Source: Bradyrhizobium sp. in8p8 (GTDB taxonomy: Bacteria; Pseudomonadota; Alphaproteobacteria; Rhizobiales; Xanthobacteraceae). Taken from it: a stretch of DNA of 64,000 bases. The notes beneath the pieces were generated by a model. The model was not told where the DNA came from, made no database searches, and was given only the letters and a program-made list of their open reading frames with translations. Within the stretch, counting starts at the first letter, position 1. Every line of letters starts with the position of its first letter. Of this stretch, positions 1 through 7,325 are shown piece by piece. The translations under genes were made by a program, and so were the position numbers. The stretch covers positions 892,001 through 956,000 of the forward strand of contig NZ_AUGD01000001.1 of the NCBI RefSeq assembly GCF_000426845.1. Direction: 5' to 3'.

Positions 1-449
1 CCCATCGCCAGCACGAAGAGCGGGAAGGCCATGATGGTATCGGCGATGCGGCCGACGATGCGATCGGTCCAGCCGCCGAAATAGCCGGCCGCGATGCCGG
101 CGAGGCCCCCCATCAGGAACACCAGCGCGACCGAGGCGACCGCGATGAAGAGATCGAGGCGTGTCGCGACGATGACCCGGCTGAAAATGTCGCGCCCAAG
201 CTGATCGGTGCCGAACCAATGCGCCGCCGATGGCGGCTTCAAGGCGGCGGCGGTGTCGGAGGCGAGCGGATCGTAGGGGACCACGTAGGGGCCGAGGATC
301 GCGGCGGCGAGGATCAGGATCAATAGCGCGAAGGCAAAGCCGGTGACCTTGTTCTCGCTCAGCACGTAGCGGGTCTGATCGAGGATCGCGACCCATCCCG
401 AGGTCCGCGCGGGACCGACAGGTTCAACGGCAGGCGCAACGGTGCTCAT
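1..449 (-). CDS. Peptide/nickel ABC transporter permease, DppC-like (partial)
   Basis: The reading frame starts at an ATG at 447-449 and runs off the left edge, leaving 149 residues with no stop. It begins with a cytoplasmic tail and a membrane segment (about residues 38-58), followed by HWFGTDQLGRDIFSR near residue 80. That motif is typical of the DppC/OppC inner-membrane permease (BPD_transp_1 with an N-terminal TM). The DppB-like permease lies 9 bases upstream on the same strand, preceded by a family 5 binding protein, which is the usual dpp order. The ATPase genes would lie beyond the window. The substrate is unknown; peptides, nickel or opines are all used by this family. Confidence 0.9.
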   Translation of the reverse strand, partial: MSTVAPAVEPVGPARTSGWVAILDQTRYVLSENKVTGFAFALLILILAAAILGPYVVPYDPLASDTAAALKPPSAAHWFGTDQLGRDIFSRVIVATRLDLFIAVASVALVFLMGGLAGIAAGYFGGWTDRIVGRIADTIMAFPLFVLAM

Positions 450-458
450 CGAATCCCC

Positions 459-1472
459 CTACCCTTCCAGTCGCACACGCGGATCAATCACGCCGTAGAG
501 AATGTCGATGACGAGATTGAGCAGCACGTACATGACGGCCATGGTCAGCACGAAGCCCTGCACCGGCGCGAAATCCGACGAGATCAACGCTTCGACGGCG
601 TAGGAGCCGATGCCAGGCCAGGCGAACACCTTCTCGACCAGCACATTGGCGCCGAGCAGGAACGAGAACACCATGCTGAGCGTGGTGATCACGGGCAGCA
701 TCGCATTGCGGAAGGCGTAGGTGACGATGACGGTCGATGGCGACAGGCCGCTGGCGCGGGCGGTGCGCACGAACTCCGAAGCCAGCACCGCCAGCATCGA
801 GGCGCGCGTCATGCGCGCGATCGGCGCCAGGGAGAAGATCGCGAGCGTGGTTGCAGGCAGGATGAGCTGGCTCAGCGCGGAGCGAAACGCCTCGACATCG
901 CGCGCGACCAGGGTGTCGATCAGATAGAAGCCGGTGACGGTCGGCGGCGCGCTGTAGAACACGTCGAGGCGCCCGAGCGGCGCCGGCGACCAGCCGAGGC
1001 GGAAGTAGAACACATAGACCAGCACGAGGCCGGTGAAGAACACCGGCAGCGACACGCCGGCCGTGGTCGTGACACGGCAGAGATGATCGATCCATGACCC
1101 CGGCCGCGTCGCGGCGAGCACGCCGAGCGGGATCGCGATCGCCACCGAGACGAACAGGCCGAGCAGCGTGAGTTCAGCAGAGGCCGGCAGGCGGTTGCGG
1201 ATCTCGGCCGCGACCGGTTGTCCCGTGGTGAGCGAGTTGCCGAAATCGCCGCGCGCGAGATCATTGGTGTAGCGGAAGAACTGCTCGATCAGCGGCTTGT
1301 CGAGGCCGAGTTTCTTGCGGATCTGCTCGACGGCTTCCTTCGTTGCGGCGGGACCGGCGAAATAGGCGGCGGGGTCCCCGGGCAGCGCCCGCGTCAGCAG
1401 GAAGGTGACTATGACGACGCCGATCAGCGAGGGTATCGCGAACATCAGGCGCTTGGCGATCATGGTCAGCAT
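459..1472 (-). CDS. Peptide/nickel ABC transporter permease, DppB-like
   Basis: This 337-residue protein starts MLTMIAKRL and has six predicted membrane spans and the family's N-terminal RALPGDPA motif. It has the cytoplasmic coupling loop VRTARASGLSPST (about residues 235-248), which contacts the ATPase in DppB/OppB permeases. Its length is normal for the family. It sits between the binding-protein gene and the DppC-like permease on the same strand, so it should form the inner-membrane channel with that permease. A second ATG three codons in (MIAKRL) is an equally possible start. Confidence 0.9.
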   Translation of the reverse strand: MLTMIAKRLMFAIPSLIGVVIVTFLLTRALPGDPAAYFAGPAATKEAVEQIRKKLGLDKPLIEQFFRYTNDLARGDFGNSLTTGQPVAAEIRNRLPASAELTLLGLFVSVAIAIPLGVLAATRPGSWIDHLCRVTTTAGVSLPVFFTGLVLVYVFYFRLGWSPAPLGRLDVFYSAPPTVTGFYLIDTLVARDVEAFRSALSQLILPATTLAIFSLAPIARMTRASMLAVLASEFVRTARASGLSPSTVIVTYAFRNAMLPVITTLSMVFSFLLGANVLVEKVFAWPGIGSYAVEALISSDFAPVQGFVLTMAVMYVLLNLVIDILYGVIDPRVRLEG

Positions 1473-1528
1473 GAGGGCGTCTCGCGCTTTGCTTTGAAAC
1501 GAGATCGCGCTCCGTGCGCCGCTGCGTT

Positions 1529-1631
1529 CCTTCCCCCCTTGTGGGGGAGGGCTAGGGAGGGGGGTGGCTCCGGGAGAGGTCGGAGTTCGTGGCTACCCCT
1601 CTCCCCACCCCTCCGCCACAAGGGGGGAGGG
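1529..1631. repeat. Long imperfect inverted repeat between binding-protein and permease genes
   Basis: Arms at about 1529-1549 and 1611-1631 are near-perfect reverse complements (TTCCCCCCTTGTGGGGGAG against CTCCGCCACAAGGGGGGAG). The inner parts also pair (GGCTAGGGAGGGG against CCCCTCTCCCCACC). The transcript would form a long hairpin inside the operon, between the binding-protein and permease genes. Such a structure could protect the binding-protein mRNA or lower permease expression; this role is inferred. Confidence 0.7.
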
Positions 1632-1666
1632 AGCCTGAAGAGCGTGCTCACCTCGCCCATATCCCC

Positions 1667-3289
1667 TCACCCCTTCGCCATCGCGCGATAGTCGAGCCTC
1701 CGATGGAACCAGTATTGATAGCCGCTGATGTTCTTCTGCATCGCGACGTTGACGTAGGGCTGGTACAGCGGGATGCGCGGCATGTCGGCGTAGGCGAGGT
1801 CGACGAAGCCCTTGACGTCGGCATCGTAGGCGGCCTTGTCGCCGGCAGCCGCCGCGGTGCGCGCACCGTCGATGAGCTTGTCCATCGCGGCCGACTTGTA
1901 GCTCATGGTGTTGAACACGGAATTGTTGCCGTGATAGCACCAGTAGAAGAAGTATTCGGGGTAATCGAGCCAGCCCGAGAACACGTTGGTGAAGAGCGGC
2001 ATCTCCTTCTTGTTCAGTTCGGTGCGCCAGTTGGCGCCGGGCACCTTGTTGATGGTGGTCTTGATGCCGAGCTGCGCGAGGCTCTCCTGCACCAGCACGC
2101 AGAGCGGCTCGTTGACGCCGGCGAAGTTGAGGTCGAACGAGATCGTGGTCTCGAAGCCGTTGGCGTAACCGGCCTCGGCCAGCAGCGCCTTCGCCTTCTC
2201 CATGTCCGTGTTGAACTTGTGCGGCTGCGGCCAGGCGACCTCGGTCGGCTTGTCCTTGGCCGCACCGAACATGGGATTGCCGAGGCCGAACAGCACGGCA
2301 TCCATGATCTTCTGATACGGCATCGCATAGGCCATGGCCTGCCGCACCTTCGGATTGTCGAACGGCGGCTTGGTCACGTTCATGCCGATATACTGAATAC
2401 CGTTGGAGAACGGCAGCGACACCACGTTGAGCTTGCCGTTGGCCTTCATCTCCTGGAAATCCTTGAAGGGCAGCTCATAGGAGATGTCGGCATCGCCGCG
2501 CTCGAGCAGCGCCCGGCGGTTGCCGGCCTGCGGCACCATGCGCCAGATCACGCGCTTGATCTTCGGCAGGGGACCGCCGACCCAGGCGTCGTTGCGCTCC
2601 ATCACCACTTCGGTGCCGGCCGTCCACTTCACCACCTTGTAGGCGCCGGAGCCCGCGGTCTGCTGCTTGGTGAATTCGAGGCCCCAGGGGTCCTTCTCGC
2701 TGGCGTTCTTCTTCACCAGCTCGGAATTGACGATGCAGGGCACGATGACGGCAAGATCTGGGATCGTCAGCCTGTCCTTCTTCAGGAAGTCGACACGCAC
2801 CGTGTGGTCGTCGATGACGACGAACTGCTCGGCCTTGGTGAGCGATCCCGCGCTCATCTGGAAGGTCGGGAAGCCGCCGACGCTGACGGCGCGATCGAGC
2901 GACCATTTCACGTCTTTCGCGGTAACCGGCGTGCCGTCGTGGAATTTGGCGTTCTTCTTCAGCTTGAAGGTGACCGACATGTCGTCGATCTTCATGTCGT
3001 CGGCGAGCTCGCCCTTGAACTTGTCACGGTCGTAATAGGGCACCCCGCCGGGGCCGCTCTTCATCTCGTGGGTGATCAGGCGGTCGTAGCAGTTCCAGGA
3101 CACCTCATAGCCGGGCACGTTGGTGCCGACGCCGTGGATGTCGAGATTGTTGGGGCCGCCCTCCGAGACGATCAGGAGTGTCTCCGAACGCGCGTCGGCC
3201 TTGGCCGAGGAGATCACCGAGGGCATGGCCGGAAGCGCCGCTCCGGCGGCCAGTCCGGAAACGGATTTGAGAAAATCGCGGCGCTTCAT
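1667..3289 (-). CDS. ABC transporter substrate-binding protein, family 5 (DppA/OppA-like)
   Basis: The likely start is the ATG at 3287-3289, which has a GGAG at about 3295-3298 and opens a twin-arginine-type signal (KRRDFLKS, cleavage near SSAKADA). An upstream in-frame ATG at 3331 would add 14 residues and spoil the signal. The roughly 540-residue product has the SBP_bac_5 pattern: VPYYDRDKFKGELADD, then KFHDGTPVTAKDVKWSLDRA, then VRQAMAYAM. It should bind a peptide-like or other small ligand in the periplasm and deliver it to the DppBC-like permeases encoded downstream on the same strand. Confidence 0.9.
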   Translation of the reverse strand: MKRRDFLKSVSGLAAGAALPAMPSVISSAKADARSETLLIVSEGGPNNLDIHGVGTNVPGYEVSWNCYDRLITHEMKSGPGGVPYYDRDKFKGELADDMKIDDMSVTFKLKKNAKFHDGTPVTAKDVKWSLDRAVSVGGFPTFQMSAGSLTKAEQFVVIDDHTVRVDFLKKDRLTIPDLAVIVPCIVNSELVKKNASEKDPWGLEFTKQQTAGSGAYKVVKWTAGTEVVMERNDAWVGGPLPKIKRVIWRMVPQAGNRRALLERGDADISYELPFKDFQEMKANGKLNVVSLPFSNGIQYIGMNVTKPPFDNPKVRQAMAYAMPYQKIMDAVLFGLGNPMFGAAKDKPTEVAWPQPHKFNTDMEKAKALLAEAGYANGFETTISFDLNFAGVNEPLCVLVQESLAQLGIKTTINKVPGANWRTELNKKEMPLFTNVFSGWLDYPEYFFYWCYHGNNSVFNTMSYKSAAMDKLIDGARTAAAAGDKAAYDADVKGFVDLAYADMPRIPLYQPYVNVAMQKNISGYQYWFHRRLDYRAMAKG

Positions 3290-3460
3290 GAAAGGCTCCA
3301 AAACAATGTTTCGTTGGAACCGGATTCGCAAGGTTCGTGCCAGAGCTTAACGAGGCGTTACATAGCCCATAAGCCACTGATATTGCTCTTATCTAGCCGC
3401 CAAAGCCGCAAACCGCGACGTGGGGAGGGCAGCTTAGATTGCATACAATGATCGGCATAC

Positions 3461-3477
3461 TGCACACAATATGTGCA
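3461..3477. promoter_or_regulatory. Perfect inverted repeat TGCACA-N5-TGTGCA upstream of the transporter operon
   Basis: The 6-bp arms (3461-3466 and 3472-3477) are perfect. A related half-site, TTGCATAC, lies just before it at 3439-3446. The site is about 170 bases upstream of the ABC binding-protein start, in the 288-base intergenic stretch between that gene and the phosphotransferase gene. The A/T-rich sequence and dyad symmetry suit a dimeric repressor (for example GntR or TetR type). The regulator is unknown and no regulator gene is adjacent. Confidence 0.45.
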
Positions 3478-3577
3478 ATTAGTACGGCCGCTCATTCGAA
3501 GGGCGGCAGCAGAATGATCCTTCTGAACGTCGCGATACAGCGGCACCATCGGCGTCATTCCGAGGCGCGTCGAGTCA

Positions 3578-4537
3578 TCAGCCCGCCCAGATCAGCTCCT
3601 GCAGCTCGACCAAATCCTTCGCCCTCCCCTGCCAGCCCTCGACGCAGATGTGCCCGTTGAGGTCGCTGGCGCGGTGCAGCAGCATCAGAGCCATCAGGCG
3701 CCGCTTGAGGACGAAGTCGAGCTTCTCATAGCCAAAACCCTCGAGCAGGCTTTTGACCCTCCCCGGCCGGCCCGCCGCCATGAAGGCGCTGGGGCCGAGC
3801 AGGTCGTAATCGCGCCATCCCGCCAGCACGTCGCCGAAGTCGAACAGCCCGGCGAGCGACCACTGGCCGTCATCGCAGGCGAGCAAGAAGTTCTCGGGAA
3901 TGTATTCGCCGATCAGGATCACCGGCGGCGCATCCATCGGGATGAGCTCGGCGGCATCGCGCAGGAGATCGTCGAGGCCCCTCAGGAATTTGGGCGCGAG
4001 GCCAAGACGCGTATGCCGTGCCTCGCAGCCCTGCATCTGGGCGCGCATGAATTCGTCCCAGCGCGGCTCGAGATGCGCGAGCGCGCCGAGCGGGGCGCGC
4101 TGCACGCTCGCGATGGTCTCCCCGATCTGGCGCAGCAGGCGCTCCTTCTGGTCTTCCGGCAGCTGCGGCCAGACTTCCGAACCGAGCGTGCCGGCAAGGC
4201 GCGTCATGATCAGATAGCGCCAGCCGTCTCGCACGCCCTCGGCGACGATCTCCGGGATCGGCAGATCGAGGCGACCCTTGAGCTGTGCCAGCGAGGCGCG
4301 CTCGGAGACGAATTGCGCACGCAAGAGCGGGGGGAAGATCTTGAGGATCAGCCCGCCGCCGAGCCCGACGACGAGGTTGGTCCCGGTTGGAAACACATGC
4401 GGCGCGCTGGCGTCGAGCCCGTGGCTGCGCGCGATGTCGAGCGCGACCGGCAACCAACGCGCCGCATCGGAGCGGAAGGCGCGGAAGCTTTCGGCGTCGG
4501 TGAGGTCTGGCAATCTCATCGGGCTTGCATTCTGCAA
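3578..4537 (-). CDS. APH-family phosphotransferase (aminoglycoside/choline kinase fold)
   Basis: This 319-residue soluble protein has the APH fold order: a nucleotide loop and lysine (LILKIF, K66), a catalytic loop LIGEYIPENF (residues 208-217) and a metal-binding LFDFGD (D233). In canonical members the catalytic loop is HxDxxxxN. Here N216 is kept, but the position of the catalytic Asp is Glu (E211) and the His is absent. It may belong to a divergent kinase branch or have weak activity. The substrate cannot be read from sequence. An internal ATG at codon 7 is an alternative start. It is a lone gene, flanked by repeats on its upstream side. Confidence 0.75.
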   Translation of the reverse strand: MQNASPMRLPDLTDAESFRAFRSDAARWLPVALDIARSHGLDASAPHVFPTGTNLVVGLGGGLILKIFPPLLRAQFVSERASLAQLKGRLDLPIPEIVAEGVRDGWRYLIMTRLAGTLGSEVWPQLPEDQKERLLRQIGETIASVQRAPLGALAHLEPRWDEFMRAQMQGCEARHTRLGLAPKFLRGLDDLLRDAAELIPMDAPPVILIGEYIPENFLLACDDGQWSLAGLFDFGDVLAGWRDYDLLGPSAFMAAGRPGRVKSLLEGFGYEKLDFVLKRRLMALMLLHRASDLNGHICVEGWQGRAKDLVELQELIWAG

Positions 4538-4554
4538 ACAGTGTCCTTGCGGGC

Positions 4555-4683
4555 CGTCCTTCGAGACGCCCGCTTTGCGGGCTCCTCAGATGAGGAGCTG
4601 TTGCGCGGCAGCATTGTCACCGGCACCGGCGCTGCCTAGCCTCATCCTGAGGAGCCCGCCGGAGGCGGGCGTCTCGAAGGACG
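4555..4683. repeat. Inverted-repeat element (CCTCATCCTGAGGAGCCCGC type)
   Basis: The arms at 4555-4595 and 4640-4683 are long reverse complements carrying CGTCCTTCGAGACGCCCGC and its mate. They surround about 44 bases of unrelated sequence. The element fills the gap between the phosphotransferase and ugpB-like genes. A decayed single arm of the same family is seen at 37135-37180. Confidence 0.75.
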
Positions 4684-4704
4684 AGGCGCGCGCTCAGATC
4701 GTCC

Positions 4705-6027
4705 CTAGCGCTCCGGACTTGCACGCTCGAACTGGCGCAGGATCTTGTTGCCGCGCTCGACAGCGGAACTAAGCGCTTCCTGCGCGCTCTTCTGGCCGGC
4801 GAAGGCGCGCTCGAGCTCGTCCTCGATCGCGCCGCGGATCAGGACGAAGGAGCCGAGCCGGATGCCCTTGGAATTCTCCGTCGGCGGATTGAGCGTGATC
4901 TGCTCGAACGAGATCGCCGAGCCCGGATTGCGCTCGTAGAAGCCTTGCGAGCGCGTCAGCTCGAAGGCGGCGCGGGTCACAGGCAGATAGCCGGTGTTCT
5001 GATGCCAGGCAGCCTGCACGCCGGGCTGCGACAGGTAGGCGAAGAACCGCGCCACACCCTTGTATTCCTCGCGAGGACGGTCGCGCAGCACCCACAAGGT
5101 GGCACCGCCGATGATCGAGTTCTGCGGCGCGCCCTTCACGTCGGGCCAGTACGGCATCATGCCGTAGCCGATCTCGAACTTCGAATTGGCCTTGATGTCG
5201 GCGCGGGTCGCCGAGGAGCCGATGAAGATGCCGCATTCGCCCTTCTGGAAGCGCGGCTCGGCCGATTGCCCGCGGCCGCTGTAGTCGAACACCTTCGTCT
5301 TCTGCCACTCGCTGAGCGCCGCGACATGATGGACGAGCACCGGATTGTCGATGGTCAGTCCCGCATCCAATCCGGCAAAGCCGTTCGCCCGCGTCGCCAG
5401 CGGCAGATTGTGGAAGGCGGAGAAATTCTCGACATGGATCCAGGACGGCCAGGACGTGGTGAAGCCGCACGCAGCGCCACGGTCGCGCAGGCGCTTCGCA
5501 GCCGCCCCCAAGTCCGGCCAGGTTTTCGGCGGCTTGTCAGGATCGAGGCCCGCGTCGCGGAACATGGTCTTGTTGTAGTAGAGAATCGGCGTCGAGGAAT
5601 TGAACGGGAAGGACAGGAGATTGCCGGCGGCATCGGTGTAGTAGCCGGAAACCGCGGGCAGGTAATCGCCCAGCGAGAACGGCTCGCCCTGGTCCCGCAT
5701 CAGGCTGAACACCGGATAGATCGCGCCCTTGGCCGCGGTCATGGTCGCGGTGGCGACCTCGTTGACCTGGACGATCGCGGGCTGGCTGCGCGAGCGGAAG
5801 GCAAAGATCGCCGCTGTGACCGTCTCGGTGTAATTGCCCTTGTAGACGGGCACGATGCGGTAATCGGACTGCGAAGCGTTGAAGTCCGAGGCCAGCTTCT
5901 CGAGCTGCCGCCCGAGTTCGCCGGACATGGCGTGCCACCACGCGATCTCGGTCGCGGCACGCGCGGGGGCGGCCAATGAAAGCGCCGCAAGGACGGCAAC
6001 GAGCTGCAAGAGGCGTAAGGCTGACAT
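4705..6027 (-). CDS. ugpB: UgpB-like sn-glycerol-3-phosphate-type ABC binding protein
   Basis: This 440-residue secreted protein has a signal peptide ending PARAATE. It follows E. coli UgpB closely in order: WWHAMSGELGRQLEKLA, then YRIVPVYKGNYTETVTAAI, VNEVATATM, PFNSSTPILYYNK and IIGGATLWV, ending with VERGNKILRQFE. UgpB binds glycerol-3-phosphate and glycerophosphodiesters in the periplasm for the UgpAEC importer. No ugpA, ugpE or ugpC lies nearby, so this is either an orphan or a paralogue sharing a transporter encoded elsewhere. Family assignment is firm; the exact ligand is inferred. Confidence 0.88.
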   Translation of the reverse strand: MSALRLLQLVAVLAALSLAAPARAATEIAWWHAMSGELGRQLEKLASDFNASQSDYRIVPVYKGNYTETVTAAIFAFRSRSQPAIVQVNEVATATMTAAKGAIYPVFSLMRDQGEPFSLGDYLPAVSGYYTDAAGNLLSFPFNSSTPILYYNKTMFRDAGLDPDKPPKTWPDLGAAAKRLRDRGAACGFTTSWPSWIHVENFSAFHNLPLATRANGFAGLDAGLTIDNPVLVHHVAALSEWQKTKVFDYSGRGQSAEPRFQKGECGIFIGSSATRADIKANSKFEIGYGMMPYWPDVKGAPQNSIIGGATLWVLRDRPREEYKGVARFFAYLSQPGVQAAWHQNTGYLPVTRAAFELTRSQGFYERNPGSAISFEQITLNPPTENSKGIRLGSFVLIRGAIEDELERAFAGQKSAQEALSSAVERGNKILRQFERASPER

Positions 6028-6323
6028 CAGGATGGCTCTTCCCGGCCCGCGGTCGAAAAAACGCCGCTGCCCTGCTTAAGGCGCGACATACCCAGTTTCA
6101 ACCGGGAATGAACGCCGGCCGCGCCGCACAATCGGCCTGCGGAATCACGCGGGATGGCCGTCCCTTGACCATCTGCCGGGGGCCGTTCCGATCGGACCGG
6201 GCTCCGGACTGTTATTCTGACACGTTTTGCTGACGACAACCGGTCTCCACTTCGCTTGAAAACGCTTTAGATTGCATTGAACCTTTTCCATCTGCCATAG
6301 ACTCCACCACTGAGGGGTTGAGT
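6028..6323. other. Intergenic region between divergent ugpB-like and dctP-like genes
   Basis: This stretch of about 296 bases must hold the promoters for two divergent transcripts. I see no credible gene and no strong hairpin. The purine run GAGGGG at 6312-6317 is the probable ribosome-binding site for the GTG start at 6324. Confidence 0.6.
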
Positions 6324-7319
6324 GTGCCAGTGCTGAGCCGTGCCGAACTCTCGCGGACCGGGGTGATCTTCGTCGCGCTTGTGCTTGCCGTCTGGACGAC
6401 GGGCGCCGTTGCGCGCGAATTTCGCGCCGCCGACACCCAGGCCGAGGATTACCCGACCGTCCAGGCGCTGCGCTACATGGGCGCCCTGATCGCCGAGCGC
6501 TCCAGTGGCCGGCATGAGATCAAGGTGTTCCATTCCCGCCAGCTCGGCGAGGAAAAGGAGACCATCGAGCAGACCCGGGCCGGCGCGATCGACCTCAACC
6601 GGACCAACGTGGCGCTGATCGGCAATTTCGTTCCGGCGATGAACGTGCTCGCGATGCCGTTCCTGTTCCGGTCCATCGAGCACATGCAGAAGGTGCTGGA
6701 CGGACCCATCGGCAGCGAGATCCTGAACAGCTTCGAGCCCTACGGCTTCGTCGGGCTCACCTTCTACGATTCCGGCGCGCGGTCGATCTACAATGGCGTT
6801 CGCCCGGTGAAGACTGTCGCCGATCTCAAGGGATTGCGGATCCGGGTGCAGCAGTCGGAGTTGATGAGCCAGATGATGCGCGCGCTCGGCGCCGAACCGG
6901 TCGAGCTGCCATACGGACAGGTGCTCACCGGGCTCGCCAACCAGCTGATCGACGGCGCCGAGAACAACTGGCCATCTTTCGTGACGACGGACCATTACAA
7001 GCATGCCGGCCACTACACGCTCACCGAGCACACGATGAGCCCGGAGGTGCTGGTGATCTCGCTCAAGGCCTGGAAAAGCCTCTCGGCGGAGGAGCAGACG
7101 ATCTTCAAGGAGGCGGCGGAACGCTCCAGCCGGTTCATGCGCGAGAAGTGGCGCGACCTCGAGGAGCAGTCGCAGCGCAAGGCGCAGGACGCGGGCGTGA
7201 CCATCATCAAGGAGATCGACCGCAGGCCGTTCGAGGAGGCGATGACGGCGATCTACGACAAGGCCGGGCGCGATCCGGCCGCGGCCGCGCTGATCGAACG
7301 TATTCGCAAGGTGGAGTAG
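6324..7319 (+). CDS. TRAP-type (DctP family) periplasmic solute-binding protein
   Basis: The best start is the GTG at 6324, six bases after GAGGGG; a TTG at 6318 is in frame. A signal segment (VIFVALVLAVWTTGAVA) is followed by a full DctP domain of about 300 residues. It includes GADxxNRTNV-type ligand contacts, the VKTVADLKGLRIRVQQS arginine motif that holds a carboxylate, and QLIDGAENNWPSF. No DctQ or DctM permease follows. The next gene, seven bases later, is a membrane histidine kinase. The protein therefore probably serves as a ligand-sensing partner of the kinase rather than a transport component. Confidence 0.9.
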   Translation: MPVLSRAELSRTGVIFVALVLAVWTTGAVAREFRAADTQAEDYPTVQALRYMGALIAERSSGRHEIKVFHSRQLGEEKETIEQTRAGAIDLNRTNVALIGNFVPAMNVLAMPFLFRSIEHMQKVLDGPIGSEILNSFEPYGFVGLTFYDSGARSIYNGVRPVKTVADLKGLRIRVQQSELMSQMMRALGAEPVELPYGQVLTGLANQLIDGAENNWPSFVTTDHYKHAGHYTLTEHTMSPEVLVISLKAWKSLSAEEQTIFKEAAERSSRFMREKWRDLEEQSQRKAQDAGVTIIKEIDRRPFEEAMTAIYDKAGRDPAAAALIERIRKVE

Positions 7320-7325
7320 AGCTTC

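Noticed and set aside
1589..3451. A long plus-strand open frame antisense to the peptide-binding protein (about 620 codons)
   Set aside because: It has no domain signal, it is low-complexity Arg/Gly/His/Leu-rich sequence, and it mirrors the high-GC third codon positions of the real gene on the other strand.
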